From assembly GCA_951804985.1 (NCBI GenBank), contig OX638131.1:82424638-82488637 (forward strand): a stretch of 64,000 nucleotides of DNA, given 5' to 3'. The notes beneath the pieces are model-generated. The model ran no database searches, was not told the DNA's origin, and saw only the letters and a list, made by a program, of their open reading frames with translations. The first letter of the stretch is position 1, and each line of letters opens with the position of its first letter. Both the position numbers and the translations under genes were made by a program. This DNA comes from Dryomyza anilis (lineage: Eukaryota; Arthropoda; Insecta; Diptera; Dryomyzidae). Below are positions 1 to 11,597 of this stretch, piece by piece.

Positions 1-1791
1 TTATATTACATTTTAATTAATTTTTTAAATATTTTTTTCAAATTAGCTCAATTTTGTACTTGTTGTGAAATATTGGGGTAAAGTGGGGAACTTCTAAATA
101 TTTGCTAAAATGCTATTTTAGTCTTTTTTATGTTTTGTTTTAACTACGTCTAATATATAAACGATACAACAAGTATAATAAGGTAATAAGAAAAATATGA
201 TAATGCAAGAAAAAGTTTAAATTCATAAACAACTCAGTAGAAATGTTTAGAAAAATCGAAAAAAAAATTGTTCATTGTCAGAATATTCTAAGTGAAATGT
301 ATTTGCCGGTCGTCTATTTGTCATATTTCAATTATATAGGCCTTTTGCATATATTTCGGTTCACTTAATTGTGAAAATCTAATTTCATCAGCATCTTATT
401 CATGCAAATCGTATAAAATTCTTCTTCTTCTGATGAAGTTGAAGTATATTTATCGATGTATTTTTTTGCTCCTGTTAAAGTTTCGCTTCTCGGTTTTCTT
501 CTGCAATTTAGATGGTGAAGTCAAAATATGGCTTTTCATTACTAAGCCATTTAAATAACTCATATAACCCATATTTTCACTAAAATTATAATAAAAATTT
601 GTTAAATTACGTTTCCCACTTTACCCCAGAAACTGTTTTCTTCATTACCCCAATATCGCAATTTGAACAGAAATTAGCACTATTTAAGCAATGTTAAATT
701 ATTTGCAAAATCCACTTGTATTTCAAAAGATATACATTATGTGATCATTTGTAACGAGCCGGTTTCCGGGTTCAGAGCTGGGATAGTTTAGCGGGCTCCA
801 GTGGTCTGTACACTACAAAATTTATAAAAAATTTCAAAAATTTCAATTATGCGTTGGTCGCATGTGGCTGCTTTTGGTAATTAAGTAGGATGTCTTTTAA
901 CCAAACTTGTATTTCCGGTATTGTGCTAACTGTCTGTACCCATAACCAGGGCGGGAAACTGGGTCAGTCGTTAGTGATTTTTCGTGTGGTCCTGTAAAAA
1001 CCGAGGATACACTGCCACTAGTTACTGTCGTCCAGGTCTGCTCCAAGCGAAGAACTATTCAAGCGAGCCAGTAGATTAGAGTAGAATAGAGTAGAGTAGC
1101 CTATAAAGTAGAGACCGATTTTCACTTGTGCATCGCCTTTTATAGGCGAGCACTTGGTGAAGCGTTGGTGCATTGTAGCACGCCGTTGGTGCTTTGTTGC
1201 CCAACTATTTTGTAGCTTTGGCCTGTTGGTGTGTCGAAGCTCGCTCACCACTGCGCATGTGTTGGCGATCTTCATGTCGCTTCGCTCACTAGCGCGAGTA
1301 TAGTGGTGAGGCACACAGTGGTGATTTCATTCGTTCGCTCACCACCGTGTGTGTGTGTAAACGACATACGTTGTAGCTTTGTTGGTGAGCTTTTGCTCCT
1401 CTGCGCCTCGTTGTTTCGGACGGCGTTGCTAGCGCCGCCGAATAGTGTCGTTCTCGCCGATATTGTGCACCGATATTGTGCGGTACATTTGCCGCCAAAT
1501 GTGATCGTCACACATTTTAAACAAACCTTCTTTATTAAAATCAATCAAATTCGCACTTTTTGATAGCCAATACCAGCACTCTAAAGATACTTTCAAAAAC
1601 ATTTTTTTTTACTTGTGCTTAAAATTCAATATAATCAAAATTCAATATAAAGGCTGGTTTATTATAACCATAGATGAAAAATTCGATGCCGTATTAAGAA
1701 GCACTTGGTTTTCATTTTTCTAAGTGGAAAGGATTTTTCAAAAGTTGCAATTTCCCACATTACCCCATGTCCCACTTTACCACAGGTCCCC
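1..1791. mobile_element. Inverted-repeat element, 'GGGGTAAAGTGGGACA' family, copy A (left-truncated by window, interrupted)
   Basis: From about position 55 it runs parallel to the copy at 42299-43409: GGGTAAAGTGGG, TGCTATTTTAGTCTTT, TTTGCTCCTGTT, CTTCTGCAATTTAGAT, ACGTTTCCCACTTTACCCC and CCATATTAAGAAGC-type blocks occur in the same order. Its right end (about 1755-1791) is a terminal inverted repeat reading, on the minus strand, GGACCTGTGGTAAAGTGGGA. No transposase ORF is visible. A 752-bp segment (747-1498) interrupts it. Confidence 0.75.
747..1498. mobile_element. Unclassified 752-bp insertion with 8-bp target duplication inside copy A
   Basis: Flanked by ATGTGATC on both sides (739-746 and 1499-1506). 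The uninterrupted relative at 43135-43150 lacks this block, which supports insertion. The content is distinctly less AT-rich, with short repeats of TCGCTCACC around 1225-1350 and GTAGA-rich DNA near 1070-1110. The ends show only a weak inverted match (ATTTGTAACG against AAATGTACCG), so a hAT-like 8-bp-duplication element is possible but unproven. The overlapping open frames (for example 1231-1563) resemble nothing I know. Confidence 0.6.
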
Positions 1792-1892
1792 ATAACTGTA
1801 ATTTATCAAATAGTTTAATTTATGGTAAGTACATTTTTTGTTATAACTTTGGATAGGATTGACAGATCTGAATTAAAATTTAATTGGAACTA

Positions 1893-2202
1893 TAATAATA
1901 ATAATAGTTTGGCACTACAGTCCTATAAGAACTTAGGCCGAGCTCTCTCGCCATTTTGAGCTGTGCGAGTTATATTTGTACTCAAAGTGGTAGGACCTAC
2001 AGTTTATTGCCGAATTCGAACGGCGAGTGAGATCTTTTCATAGGCAATGGTTTTACTCTCGTATGTTTGCCATTTACTGCCCAGAGGTAGCGCGGAATAG
2101 AAAAATGTTTTTATGAAAAGATGTTGTTAACCCTAGTCCAGGCTTGAACCGGGGACCTTTCGGTTCGCAGTCCAACGCACTAAGCACTGACCTACCGCGG
2201 CA
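1893..2202 (-). mobile_element. tRNA-derived SINE (ATT-tailed family), full-length copy 1
   Basis: Read on the minus strand, the head (about 2202-2140) resembles a tRNA: an A-box-like GTAGGTCAGTGC and a B-box-like GGTTCAAGCCT, spaced as in RNA polymerase III promoters. The body follows and the 3' end is GCCAAACTATTATTATTATT. A 7-bp direct repeat GGAACTA flanks it (1886-1892 and 2203-2209). It is colinear with the copy at 34092-34405. SINEs are non-coding and rely on a partner LINE; the RTE here has a different tail, so the partner is another LINE. Confidence 0.85.
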
Positions 2203-2209
2203 GGAACTA

Positions 2210-2740
2210 AATTTAGATAAATAGAATCCAAAAATGGAATATCAATAAATACATAATGCTCGGGTTTAAATTTGAACTGTTTTCAGAACTGCAGAACTGA
2301 ACAGAATGGAAACCGTTTCGATTTTTCAAACCGGAATCGGAACTGTCATTTAAAAAAAGTATTTTTTAGTTGGAACAGGAACATTCCGCTATTTTAAATA
2401 TCTTGGAACCAGTACCGAAACCAATATTCCCAGGGTTTATGTTGCTGGGTTTTTAATTATAAATATGATCTGTAATTGTTTGTAATAGTGCAAAATTCTG
2501 GTGTAATCAATATTGTAAAAAAAAAATAATGAATGCTATAAAATATATCTTGTGTGCTGTACTATGATGTAAATGGTTCCGTACTCGAACCTGCATGTAG
2601 AAAAGTATTTGGCAGTTATACTAATCGATGCCTCTTTATACTTATGTCACACATTAAAATCGCATTTATTAACTGTGCAACAAAACATATTAATTGTATG
2701 TAATAAATTCATATTTACATGAACCAACTGACGGTAAGTG
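2210..2740. other. AT-rich non-coding stretch
   Basis: No gene. 2275-2430 contains GAAACC/GGAACTG repeats of the sort seen at 62.9 kb. Otherwise nothing recognised. Confidence 0.6.
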
Positions 2741-4350
2741 CCTCCCTCCTAACTGACAGGTGCCAATTAATCATGTTTGACAAAGAGTCATTTAAATATT
2801 ACTGAAAGTAGCTGGCAGCCTTTTGGCACTGGTGTCCTGGCAACTTGTCAGGTGTGCTTACAGCGACGATCTCTGTGCGGGCGGGCGGGCAAAATGTTGC
2901 CACACTTTGACAAATTGGCAATTTACTACCTACCGCATCGACATGCCGACAATAAATGTTGGGCACACACACTTTCACTGAGACATACTGTCAGACAGAC
3001 AGACGTTTATGCTGGCAGACGAGCAGCCTGCCAGGCCTTGTCATTCAGTCATGGAAGCCGCCAGCAGTCTATCGGTCTGTTGGACTGTCTGACATGCAAC
3101 CTTCAGCTCGTTTAGTTTGTTGGCATCCTTGGCGATATCCTTTGCCTGCAAAGAATATGCGGCAATAGTCCTTAAAGTCACCTACGCCGCTTACTTCTTG
3201 TTCGTTGTCACTGCCAAAGTATCTCATACCAACTACTACCTCGCATTCTTCAACTTAACCTTCTTTGGCGCGCACATGTCCTTTGAAAATAGCCACCCAT
3301 TTATGTCCTTGTGTGGGCATCATTTGCATTTATTTGTAATCGTTACCAAGAGCACCTCATCACTATCGCCATCACTGCTGCCCACACGAACTGTGCATCA
3401 TTTATCAAACTATAAAACCGCAGGACGAAAAAAAAGGATCCTTTGCATGCTGCATCTAAAAACGGTATCAAGCCAAACCATTTTTTGATATCTTAGCGAC
3501 GGCAACAAGAGAAGTCAACAATACAGCAACATATAATAAAGAACCTCCACGAAAAGGACACCGCATTAACATCAACCATCGAGTCAAGATTAATGAGCAA
3601 CGCGCGAAGCGTTCCAACAATTTGTCACAACATGTTGTTACTGTTGTTGCTGTTGATGTCCTTGACGCGCGCTCTTTAACATGCAAACATGCCAACGTAA
3701 TTCACTTCGTCAAGTGTTGCTGGCGCTAGCTTCGCAGCATTGTGTTCGTCTTTTTTATCCACCCACCAACCCAGTGTCATCCCCTCGTAGGCCAAACGTT
3801 TATCGAGCAATTAATGCAAGCAGCAATTGCTGCAGCTGTTGTTGCTGTTACTGACACTGACAACATAAGCGCCGTCGCAGGTTCGTCCTGTTTGCATTCT
3901 GTTGGCTGCCTTTGTTGCCGTGTTGCCTGTCTCCGTTCTGTTTTTCCATCCATCGGTCTGTCCGTCTGTCCTTGACTAAATATGCATTATGTCGTCGTCG
4001 TTGCTGCTGCTGCTCTTGCCTTTGTTTAGAAGGTCCTGCAGCAGGAATGCGTGCAACATCGCGTCGTGCAACACTTTCGTGTGCGACTCGTAGCAGGCCA
4101 AACGTTGGAGCAGCAACTAATTTGTGTCTTATGTCCTTGCTTCAGTGTAGTAATTGCTGCTCCCGTTGTATATTATTTTTGATATTGTTGCTGTTTCTCG
4201 TTTTTGTTCCTTGTTTCCTGGTAGTTGAGCTGTTCCTGCCATTGTGGCTGGTGTTATTGTTGCATTTAACCTGTTCCTTCTATAGTGAGTTCGAATTCAA
4301 CAGGTTGCTGTTGTTGAACGCCTTAGGACATGAATTTCACTTGAATTTGT
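2741..4350. other. Less AT-rich island, candidate intronic regulatory DNA
   Basis: Contrasts with surrounding AT-rich DNA and lacks repeat matches within the window. It has GACAGACAGACG runs, TGTTGTTGCTGTT-type stretches and frames of 112-146 codons rich in Cys, Leu and Ser that look like translated low-complexity DNA with no domain. Conserved non-coding sequence of a neuronal gene is an inference. Confidence 0.35.
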
Positions 4351-5059
4351 AAATTTTTCTTTAATGAATATTTTGTTGTGAGGTTTTTAAAGCCCATGTT
4401 AAAGTATTTTAATTTTTTTTAATCTATTAAATGGTATTTGACAATTTTAAATTGATATAATAAAGAAATTTATATTTATGTTCATTTTTTCAATATGAAC
4501 ATAAGCAGCAAACTGTAATTTGCTGTTTCAGCGAAATTCAGCAAACATTTTTGTTACTTTAGCAATCTTTTTTTGCTACTGTTACAAACTTTTTATTTTA
4601 GGTATAGAGTTTTCGGAAGATTGTTAGTGTCGAATACAGTTTATCGCGGCATTAATGGTTTTTAATATCTGGCGTTTAACCAGATTAATATTCACGGAGT
4701 TTAGTAAAATGCTTAAAATAAGTACTGTACTCCAAAAAGAGGTACCATACAAATCATGCATCGTTTTGTTATCGTATAACTGCGTTTAGTTTCCAATCAA
4801 CTTCTAAAAATATTAAAACGTATTTTAAATACAAATATTTTTGTATTCTATCTGGAAAATCACCATTCTTAGGGTTCAGTTTATTATAAGACAACAATGA
4901 TAAATTAAAAATCAAAGTCCTAACAGATTTTCTACGGGATGCTACAGCCCATTTTAAACTAATAACACTGTTCGGCAGAGAATTCTCCCTCATTTCTATA
5001 TAATTTTAATGTGCAGATTCGAACTGCGTTTTTAGTTTTTTCCCTATACGTAACGTTTT
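4351..5059. other. AT-rich stretch without recognised feature
   Basis: Nothing coding. A 74-codon minus frame at 4769-4993 has no recognisable domain. Confidence 0.6.
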
Positions 5060-5475
5060 TTTAAGAATTCCCGGTAGAATTCTTCCCCGTAATGTATTTC
5101 CAGTATAAGTTTTAGAGTGGTGAGTTTTAGTGTGGTGAGTTTTAGAGTGATGAATTTAATGTGGTGAGTTTTGGTTCAGTGAGTTTTAGTGTGGTGAGTT
5201 TAAGTGTGGTGAGTTTCGGTGTGGTGAGTTTTGGCGTAGTGAGTTTTGGTGTGGTGAGATTAAGTAAGATGAGTAACATAGAATTTTAAAGTTTAGTTGA
5301 AATCTATATCATTAGGGCTGAGATATAGCGTACTGAATTTTTGGGTTCTATGGGAAGTGCCACTCTCCCTTGCCCATTCTAGTCTATATATGGTTTAGGT
5401 TACTCCATGGACTTTATAGCATAGTAATGCAAATTGTCAGAAAAATACATTCAGTGGTTTTGCTATGAATCTGAA
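5060..5475. mobile_element. Fragment of the ACTAGCTGGACCCG-family element with a short 15-bp array
   Basis: Contains CCCGGTAGAATTCTTCCCCG-like repeats, about 11 units of the GTGGTGAGTTTTAGT repeat (5107-5275) and then a GGGTTCTATGGGAAGTGCCA block, in the same order as 22960-23810. The 5' end and the terminal TATATATAG tract are missing. Confidence 0.75.
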
Positions 5476-5577
5476 TTATACACCAAAAATAAAAATGGGC
5501 ATAAAAGTGGGCGTGGTCAACGAAAACTACATAGTGACCTTCTTCTGGGTCTGTAGGTGTACAGGTGTACGTTTGCA

Positions 5578-6344
5578 TACACAGAAAAAAAATTCGTAAA
5601 TATAGCCAAAAACGTTCATCAATACAATCAAATTATTGCTAAAACTGCGCCGACTAAATTATTAATTGTATTAGCGTACACATTCATCATATTAGCAATC
5701 GCATTTGCTGGCAACAGCTATGTGTATTCGCATACCGCGTTGATGTTATAGCAGTGCGTGGTCGCTATAGCAGTGACTGGTCGTTGTAGCAGTGCGTGGT
5801 CGCTATAACAGTGCGTGGTGTGTGTTCGTGTACTCGCTTACAGCGCCGGTGAATTTAGTGGAATTCGTAAAATTGGTAGAATTCGTTTAGAATTAGAATT
5901 TTGAGTTGGCGGTTGGCGCGCATATCAGTTCACATTTGGTTCATGCCAAAAGAAATGTTTATAGAGTTTTATCATACTCTATTGGTGTCGTTGAAAATGA
6001 TGATGATGCCAATAGTTGCATATTTAATAAGTAATGCTTCATCATCAGAAAAGTATATTTGTTATATACTTTCACAAGAATTTATATTATTCTTTTTTAA
6101 TAAACTAAAAAAGAATTATAAGAATACTGTGAAAATACAAAATTGCTTTTAAAACGTCGACTATACCAATTAAATAATTTGCTACTTAAGCAAAATCATT
6201 TATTGGTATATTTTTGGACGCAAATAACATTTTTAGCGATTTTTTTGCTCAATACATGAAAAAGGCAAAAATATCATTGCTAGACCAATGAATGGTGTAC
6301 AATTAATTTTGATTGCTGTATTCACGTCGATTATTTTCTGTGTA
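5578..6344. mobile_element. Candidate non-autonomous DNA element with TACACAGAAAA ends
   Basis: The left end is TACACAGAAAAAAAATTCG; the right end on the minus strand is TACACAGAAAATAATCG, an inverted repeat of about 15 bp, 767 bp apart. Within are short repeats of a CAGTGACTGGTCGTTGTAGC-like unit (5750-5815). No coding frame beyond about 80 codons. No convincing target duplication. Confidence 0.5.
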
Positions 6345-6522
6345 GCGCACAAACAAACAAACGGAAAATGAATTTTATATATATAGATACGCATTTTAAA
6401 AATATAACTGTGAATATATTTTTTTTAACTAAGACAATGAATATAAATTTAACAGATTTCTATAGAATTTTTATTATGGAGATATTACAACAGAACTGAT
6501 TTACGATATGAATGAAAGATAT

Positions 6523-6995
6523 TGTTACGAAAAGATCTAATTTGCCCCATAGTGCAATCAAACAACTGTAATAAATTAGACGCAAGACAATTCAGCGCAC
6601 TAAGTAATGTGTTTGAAAGAGACAGAAGATCATTCAACGCACTAAGCAATGCGCGATAAAGAGATGGAAGATCAGCTCTTTAAAACACATGACTGCGAAT
6701 GAGATGCCAATAGCATGCGTCATTCACGAAACGAGTAGAAGATTCTCGAAACATGTCTGAGGTCCAGCACTTCAGTTGTGATTTGATAGTGAACTAGTGC
6801 ATCTCGTGAGCGAACATTGTAAAGATAAATTGTAGTAATACAGTTGTTATAAGTGATTGTTATTAAGTTGTCATTGAAGTAAATAAAGTTAATTAATAAT
6901 AGTTATAACCAAGTATAAGTGTGTTTTTCATTTTGTACACAATTTAGAGACACGAACTTGTAGAACAGTTTTCCGTAGACTGAATTTTCGTAACA
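6523..6995 (+). mobile_element. Solo LTR of an LTR retrotransposon
   Basis: A 473-bp unit begins TGTTACGAAAA and ends TTTTCGTAACA, an 11-bp perfect terminal inverted repeat with the canonical TG...CA ends of an LTR. AATAAA at 6882-6887 can serve as polyadenylation signal. Inside are two or three imperfect direct repeats of a GACAATTCAGCGCACTAAG-type block. There is no internal coding region on either side, so a recombined solo LTR is likely. Flanking bases (ATAT left, ATGT right) form an imperfect 4-bp duplication, as expected for an old Ty3-type insertion. The orientation is inferred from the AATAAA. Confidence 0.8.
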
Positions 6996-7742
6996 ATGTG
7001 TTCGTTGCAAGGTTTTAAATTATGTTATTTGAAAATAAAGATTGAAATATCGATTGAAATTAATTGATATTTAAAAGTAATAGTACAAAAAGTACCATCA
7101 CAGTTCGTATTATTACCGAACAGTAGAAGAATGTTCACAAATTGTAGTACTAATTAATTGAAGCGTTGGGTGCAATTGTGAAAAAGTAAATGTTGAGATG
7201 TTTGCGATTAAAGTTTTCGATTGTCCGATTCTCATAAAGTTATAAACTTATATTATTGGTTCAAATTTCTATTAAAATTTGAACTTTTATCTTTGTTATG
7301 CACTTTTAAAATTTATTATAAAGCTACTATTTATATATAAAATAATGGATTCAAATAAATGATTTATACGCTATTATTGCATAAAATGAGAAAAAAATTT
7401 TCGCGTATTGAGTTTTAGAGTTGTAAACATTACATAAATGAAAGAAAAAAAGATTATTATGCATAGTCTAGATAAACTTATTGATATGAATGGATATTAA
7501 TATAAATTATGGTCAAAATAGCTCAAAAGTAAATTGACTCTGTTAAGTACTGACTCGGTAAAAAAATTACAAATATTAAAAAATATATATATTTTTTATA
7601 TAAACGACAAAAAAAAACTTTATTCAATCGACCTGGGATTTCACAGGAGGATATTAGCCACTGCTGGGAGCATTCGGTGCGAATATTGCAAAAAGAGCTT
7701 CAATTGAAAACATATATTTGGAAGTAATAGTAAAATACTGCT
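6996..7742. other. AT-rich stretch without recognised feature
   Basis: No frame of note and no inverted-repeat boundaries seen by eye. Confidence 0.6.
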
Positions 7743-7754
7743 ATAATTACTATT

Positions 7755-7948
7755 TTTTTTTTTTTTTTGAATATCTACTAAGATCCACAGCACTCAGACA
7801 GACTATATCCATTGTACTGTGAAATATATTCCCTACAATTTTGTGGTTAATATCACCACGAGTGCCCATGCCCAAGCCGGGATTCGAACCCGAGACCGTC
7901 AGAAAGCAAGTCCAGCGCGCTACCTCTGGACTGCTGAGGCCGGCTATA
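7755..7948 (-). mobile_element. tRNA-derived SINE with poly-A tail (second family), full length
   Basis: On the minus strand the head is GCCGGCCTCAGCAGTCCAGA, then GGTAGCGCGCTGG (A-box-like) and GGGTTCGAATCCCGG (near-perfect B box), a roughly 100-bp body, and an A-run of about 17 at 7755-7770. The 12-bp ATAATTACTATT flanks it (7743-7754 and 7949-7960). At about 190 bp, with a different tail, it is distinct from the ATT-tailed family and probably used a poly-A-recognising LINE. Confidence 0.85.
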
Positions 7949-7960
7949 ATAATTACTATT

Positions 7961-8900
7961 ACTATTTTTTTAATAAAAAGTAAATAATTTTTATACAGCT
8001 GAAATTCACTAAAAAATGCATTTATCTAAAAACAAGGTACAGAAAAAGTTATACCATTGTCGAAATAATAATAATCTCTAGTAAATGCAAATAAAAAAAA
8101 ACTTTTTTATTAAATATGCTTTTCCGGTGATTTCACAAATTCATTATTTTTTTGATTTTAACCGGCTATTGTAACCAAATCTTAAACGATATTCAAGTTG
8201 TTTTAAAGCCATAACATTCCTTGATTTGTTCATGGACAACAACTGTACATGAAGGCCAGTCTAATAAGTCAACCATTTTGACCTGAACACACTTTTTTGT
8301 ATCTCGTCCCCATAAGATTAGATTCCATTTTATGAATAGGTCCAATACCACTCCACGACTTAGCAAACCACAACATAATTGTTTCACAATTTAGTGCATA
8401 TTTTTGATCAATCCAAATTATAGACATTTTACATAATATTTAGTAATCCTTAAACATGCGTCCTCTGGCATCCTTTGGCTGCAATTTTCATTGCTCATAA
8501 ATATGCAGCACATCAGCAACATTTAAGCGCACGAAACTCATGCTCATTGGTTGCGCAAATTCAGCAAAATGCTATGAGTCAAAATAAAGTACAACAACTA
8601 AAAAAAAACAACAGAACTAACACAAAAAACCACCAAGGCAACTCTATAAATAGCACAATAAACACACACACACAAAAAGGATGTTGGCTTTCATGCAACT
8701 TGACAGCAGCACACTGGACATGTTGTCAGCAATGAACGTGCTTCAATAAACATGGTTAAAATATGTTGCTAGTTGCTGCTTCGTGCTGCTTAACGTTGTT
8801 GCTGTCAGGGTTTTTGTCTTCGTTTTTTATGTTTAGCTCCTGTTGCAGGTTTTTATAAGGATGTTTATTGTTGCTGACATTTAGGGTGCAGTTCTGTTTC
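7961..8900. other. AT-rich DNA then a CAG/CTG-flavoured island (about 8440-8900)
   Basis: The first half is AT-rich and featureless. The second has ATGCAGCACATCAGCAAC-type sequence and CA runs, similar in texture to the other islands. The 86-codon frame 8475-8735 is rich in Gln and Asn without a domain. Confidence 0.4.
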
Positions 8901-9116
8901 TATTAATGTTAACAATATTTGGCGGTCAAAAAACTTAATCGATTTTACAATAAAATCACTATTTGTGTATATTCAAAAATAGTGGTTAATTTTTATTAAT
9001 ATTTTGAATATTAACTATTTTCAAATTTTAGAAATAACAACTTCATCTTAATTATTCTTAACAAATTATCTACAAATTTGAAATATAAAGTTTTATTCCA
9101 TGTTTAGTTCTATATG

Positions 9117-9535
9117 TACAGGGTGTTTGGTTCGTCGATGTCAATTTTTCATGAGGTCATTCTATAACCCAAAAAAATAAGAACATTTTAAATAAAAAAA
9201 TATTTTATTTTGCACCCAGTTTAAGATACAGGGTGTTTAAGAGATGCGTATTACTGGCATAACCTAGTCAAGAAAATTTGTTATAAAGTATAATCTGTAG
9301 ATAAATGAATAACAATGTTTAAGTCATTTTTTAGAAAATTAAATTACCTTTGCGATAAATTAGTAAAAACGGGGGTATCTATAACGAAATTTTGAGAAAA
9401 TCAATGGCAAGTAAAAATTTGCATTTTTATTTTTGTAAATTTCGAATTTACGTACCTTTTAAAAAGGGAAGAAATCATACGAATCGAGAATGTGATATAC
9501 CATTGGAAAGACTTCGATGGACCAAACACCCTGTA
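9117..9535. mobile_element. MITE with TACAGGGTGTTTGG ends
   Basis: The left end TACAGGGTGTTTGGTTCGTC and the right end on the minus strand, TACAGGGTGTTTGGTCCATC, are inverted repeats. TA at both outer ends fits a Tc1/mariner-type TA duplication. The same TACAGGGTGTTTA motif recurs internally at 9227-9239. Length 419 bp, no transposase. Confidence 0.78.
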
Positions 9536-10499
9536 TACTTTAAAATGCAGCCTGAGATTTTCATTGAAATCATTTTTTCGCATTTGATATTATTTTGTTA
9601 TTTTTTCCATCTTCAATATCCTGCCTTATTAGTGCAGATACTTGGAAAAGCTTCATACTTTCCTTCTATTTAATACTTGTTCATGCCTTTTTTAATTTTG
9701 TTCTGTGCATATTTAATAAGTACAAATACTAGCAGAGATTTCACGCAAGTTGTCTACCATGTAATTCTATTGTTGTTACTGCTGCTTACTACATAGTACT
9801 CGTCATCATCAGCAGCAATTTTTTCATATCTCGCATTAATTGTTGATCCATTTTTTTGTGCTAACGAAGTGAAGATTTTTTAGCAGTTCTATTTTTGCTT
9901 TTCAGCTGTTCAGAGCAAAATGAAAGCAACTGAAAAATACGTACTGCTTAAAGCTTAAAGGATACAAGAGATACTGTGCAGAAACAGCTCGTTTGGTTGC
10001 TACGGTTTGTCGTTTGGTTGCAGTGGCTAAACATTTTTTTACACTTTTAGTTTTTTTGTTAATTTCTGCTTAATTGGTTAATCTACTGTCTAAAAATCGT
10101 TCTAAAATTATGCAAGAAATTAAAATGTTTACAAATCTGTGGTTGCAAGTGGTTGCAAAGAGAACAAAGAATTTTAATTGACGCCTGAAACGATGCTATT
10201 TGGGTGCAACTGAACGTATTGCGTTCAGGAGAACTATAGCTGAAAGAAAAGTTTAGAGAAGTTTTGAGAAAAGATAATTTCAGATTTTAATATACTTTTC
10301 AACTTAACTTTGCAAAAATAAATTTATATTTTTGAGGTTTTATAAAAATTTATATTTTATTAAAATTGTCTAAAAATATGCAACGATCTCAAAAACTTTC
10401 GAAATTTAGAATTTTTACATGGAAATTGTGTTAAATGGTAACTTATCTGGTGATATGTTTTATTTTGTAAAATTCGTAATATTTTATAACTACGTTGTA
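9536..10499. other. Non-coding, partly less AT-rich stretch
   Basis: 9700-10250 is of mixed composition with TGGTTGCAGTGG-like short repeats (10010-10165). No gene. Confidence 0.45.
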
Positions 10500-10760
10500 A
10501 TAGGGCTTAAAAGTTGCATTGTGCTGCTAGAGTTTACCACAAAAAATTCGAGTCGAAAAAATAATGTCTTTGGTTCGCGCGTTCCAGATGAAGTTAAAAA
10601 AATACTTTAAATCCATATTTTTTTTTATCTACATAATGTTTTTTTTGGATCGTAATAGACTAAAAAATTAGAGATTGTATCTATTAATGACCTCCTAAAA
10701 TTTCAACAATTTTGAATAAAATCTTATAAAATCTGCAATGCGCGAACATAGGACATTCTG
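10500..10760. repeat. Dispersed repeat, copy 1 (foldback family of 15.3-16.1 kb)
   Basis: Blocks such as CCAGATGAAGTTAAAAAAAT, TTTGGATCGTAATAGAC and ATCTATTAATGACCTCCTAA match, in order, the repeats at 15340-15500 and 15722-15860. The 63-codon frame 10419-10610 is incidental. Confidence 0.65.
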
Positions 10761-11090
10761 GTATAAATTTATTGTAGAAATCAAGAAGACGGTTTGAAAA
10801 GACGATTTCGACTGATGTATGATAATATTTGTAGATTCTTAAGGTCAATATCAAATGTGCAGAGCCGATTTAAATTAAGAATGTCTAATATTTACTATAT
10901 ACTCAGCAAAACAAACGATAATTTTACGATATCGAAACGATGTCATTTATAGGCTCAAATTGTCGTTTTCGATAATCTATAATGATACGAAAACGATAGG
11001 GTTTGCTAAAAAAACGAACCTAATTAAAATGATATCGTTGTTTTTGTCGTTATAGATATCGATATGATATCATAAATGGACTTATTTTCG

Positions 11091-11375
11091 ACTAGCTGGA
11101 CCCGTGCACGACTCGTGCCAAGATTTTGTGAATTAAAAGATATGGAGCGATTTTATTTATATAAAAAACATTTTTATTATTTATATCAGGGGCCCGTGCT
11201 TGGCTGTGGAAGTTTTTTTATTGGTTTTATAAATGTAGTAACCAAATAATAAATCTCCGCCAAAACAACTTTTCTCAAAGACAATTTTTTCTCAGACTGC
11301 CCCGTAAAATTCTTCCCCATAGAACGCTTTCCCGTAGAATTCTTTCCGGTAGAAATCTTCCCGTAGAACTTCCCG
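11091..11375. mobile_element. Left-end fragment of the ACTAGCTGGACCCG-family element
   Basis: ACTAGCTGGACCCGTGCACG, TTTTTATTATTTATATCAGG, ATGTAGTAACCAAA and four or five CCCGTAGAATTCTT-like repeats match 22756-22995; the sequence stops before any 15-bp array. Confidence 0.78.
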
Positions 11376-11429
11376 GTATATGTAACTTTTATGCCCTAAT
11401 AGGGCATAATGTAACTTTTATGCCCTAAT

Positions 11430-11593
11430 GCCCGTAACTTCAACGAGTAGATATCTTTTGGTGTTCGTACCTAACAGATATCTCTTACCTATCCGGTGTT
11501 TTTGCTCCTTAACTATGCGTTAAAATTACGAAATTTTGCTTACACGATAGATAACTAAGCACCAGTAGATACCTATTTGTTGAAGTTATGGGG
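11430..11593. mobile_element. Small inverted-repeat element, about 160 bp
   Basis: CCGTAACTTCAACGAGTAGA at the left and, on the minus strand at the right, CCATAACTTCAACAAATAGG form imperfect terminal inverted repeats of about 25 bp. Just before it, GTAACTTTTATGCCCTAATR is duplicated in tandem (11384-11429). A decayed relative with AGATATCT-type blocks may lie at 38495-38650. Confidence 0.6.
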
Positions 11594-11597
11594 ATTA

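Noticed and set aside
3912..4352. 146-codon Cys/Leu-rich plus frame
   Set aside because: Low-complexity translation of CTG/TTG-rich sequence with another open frame overlapping its start; no Cys spacing of a known domain.
5107..5275. CRISPR-like array
   Set aside because: Units are contiguous 15-bp tandem repeats with no spacers; eukaryotic context.
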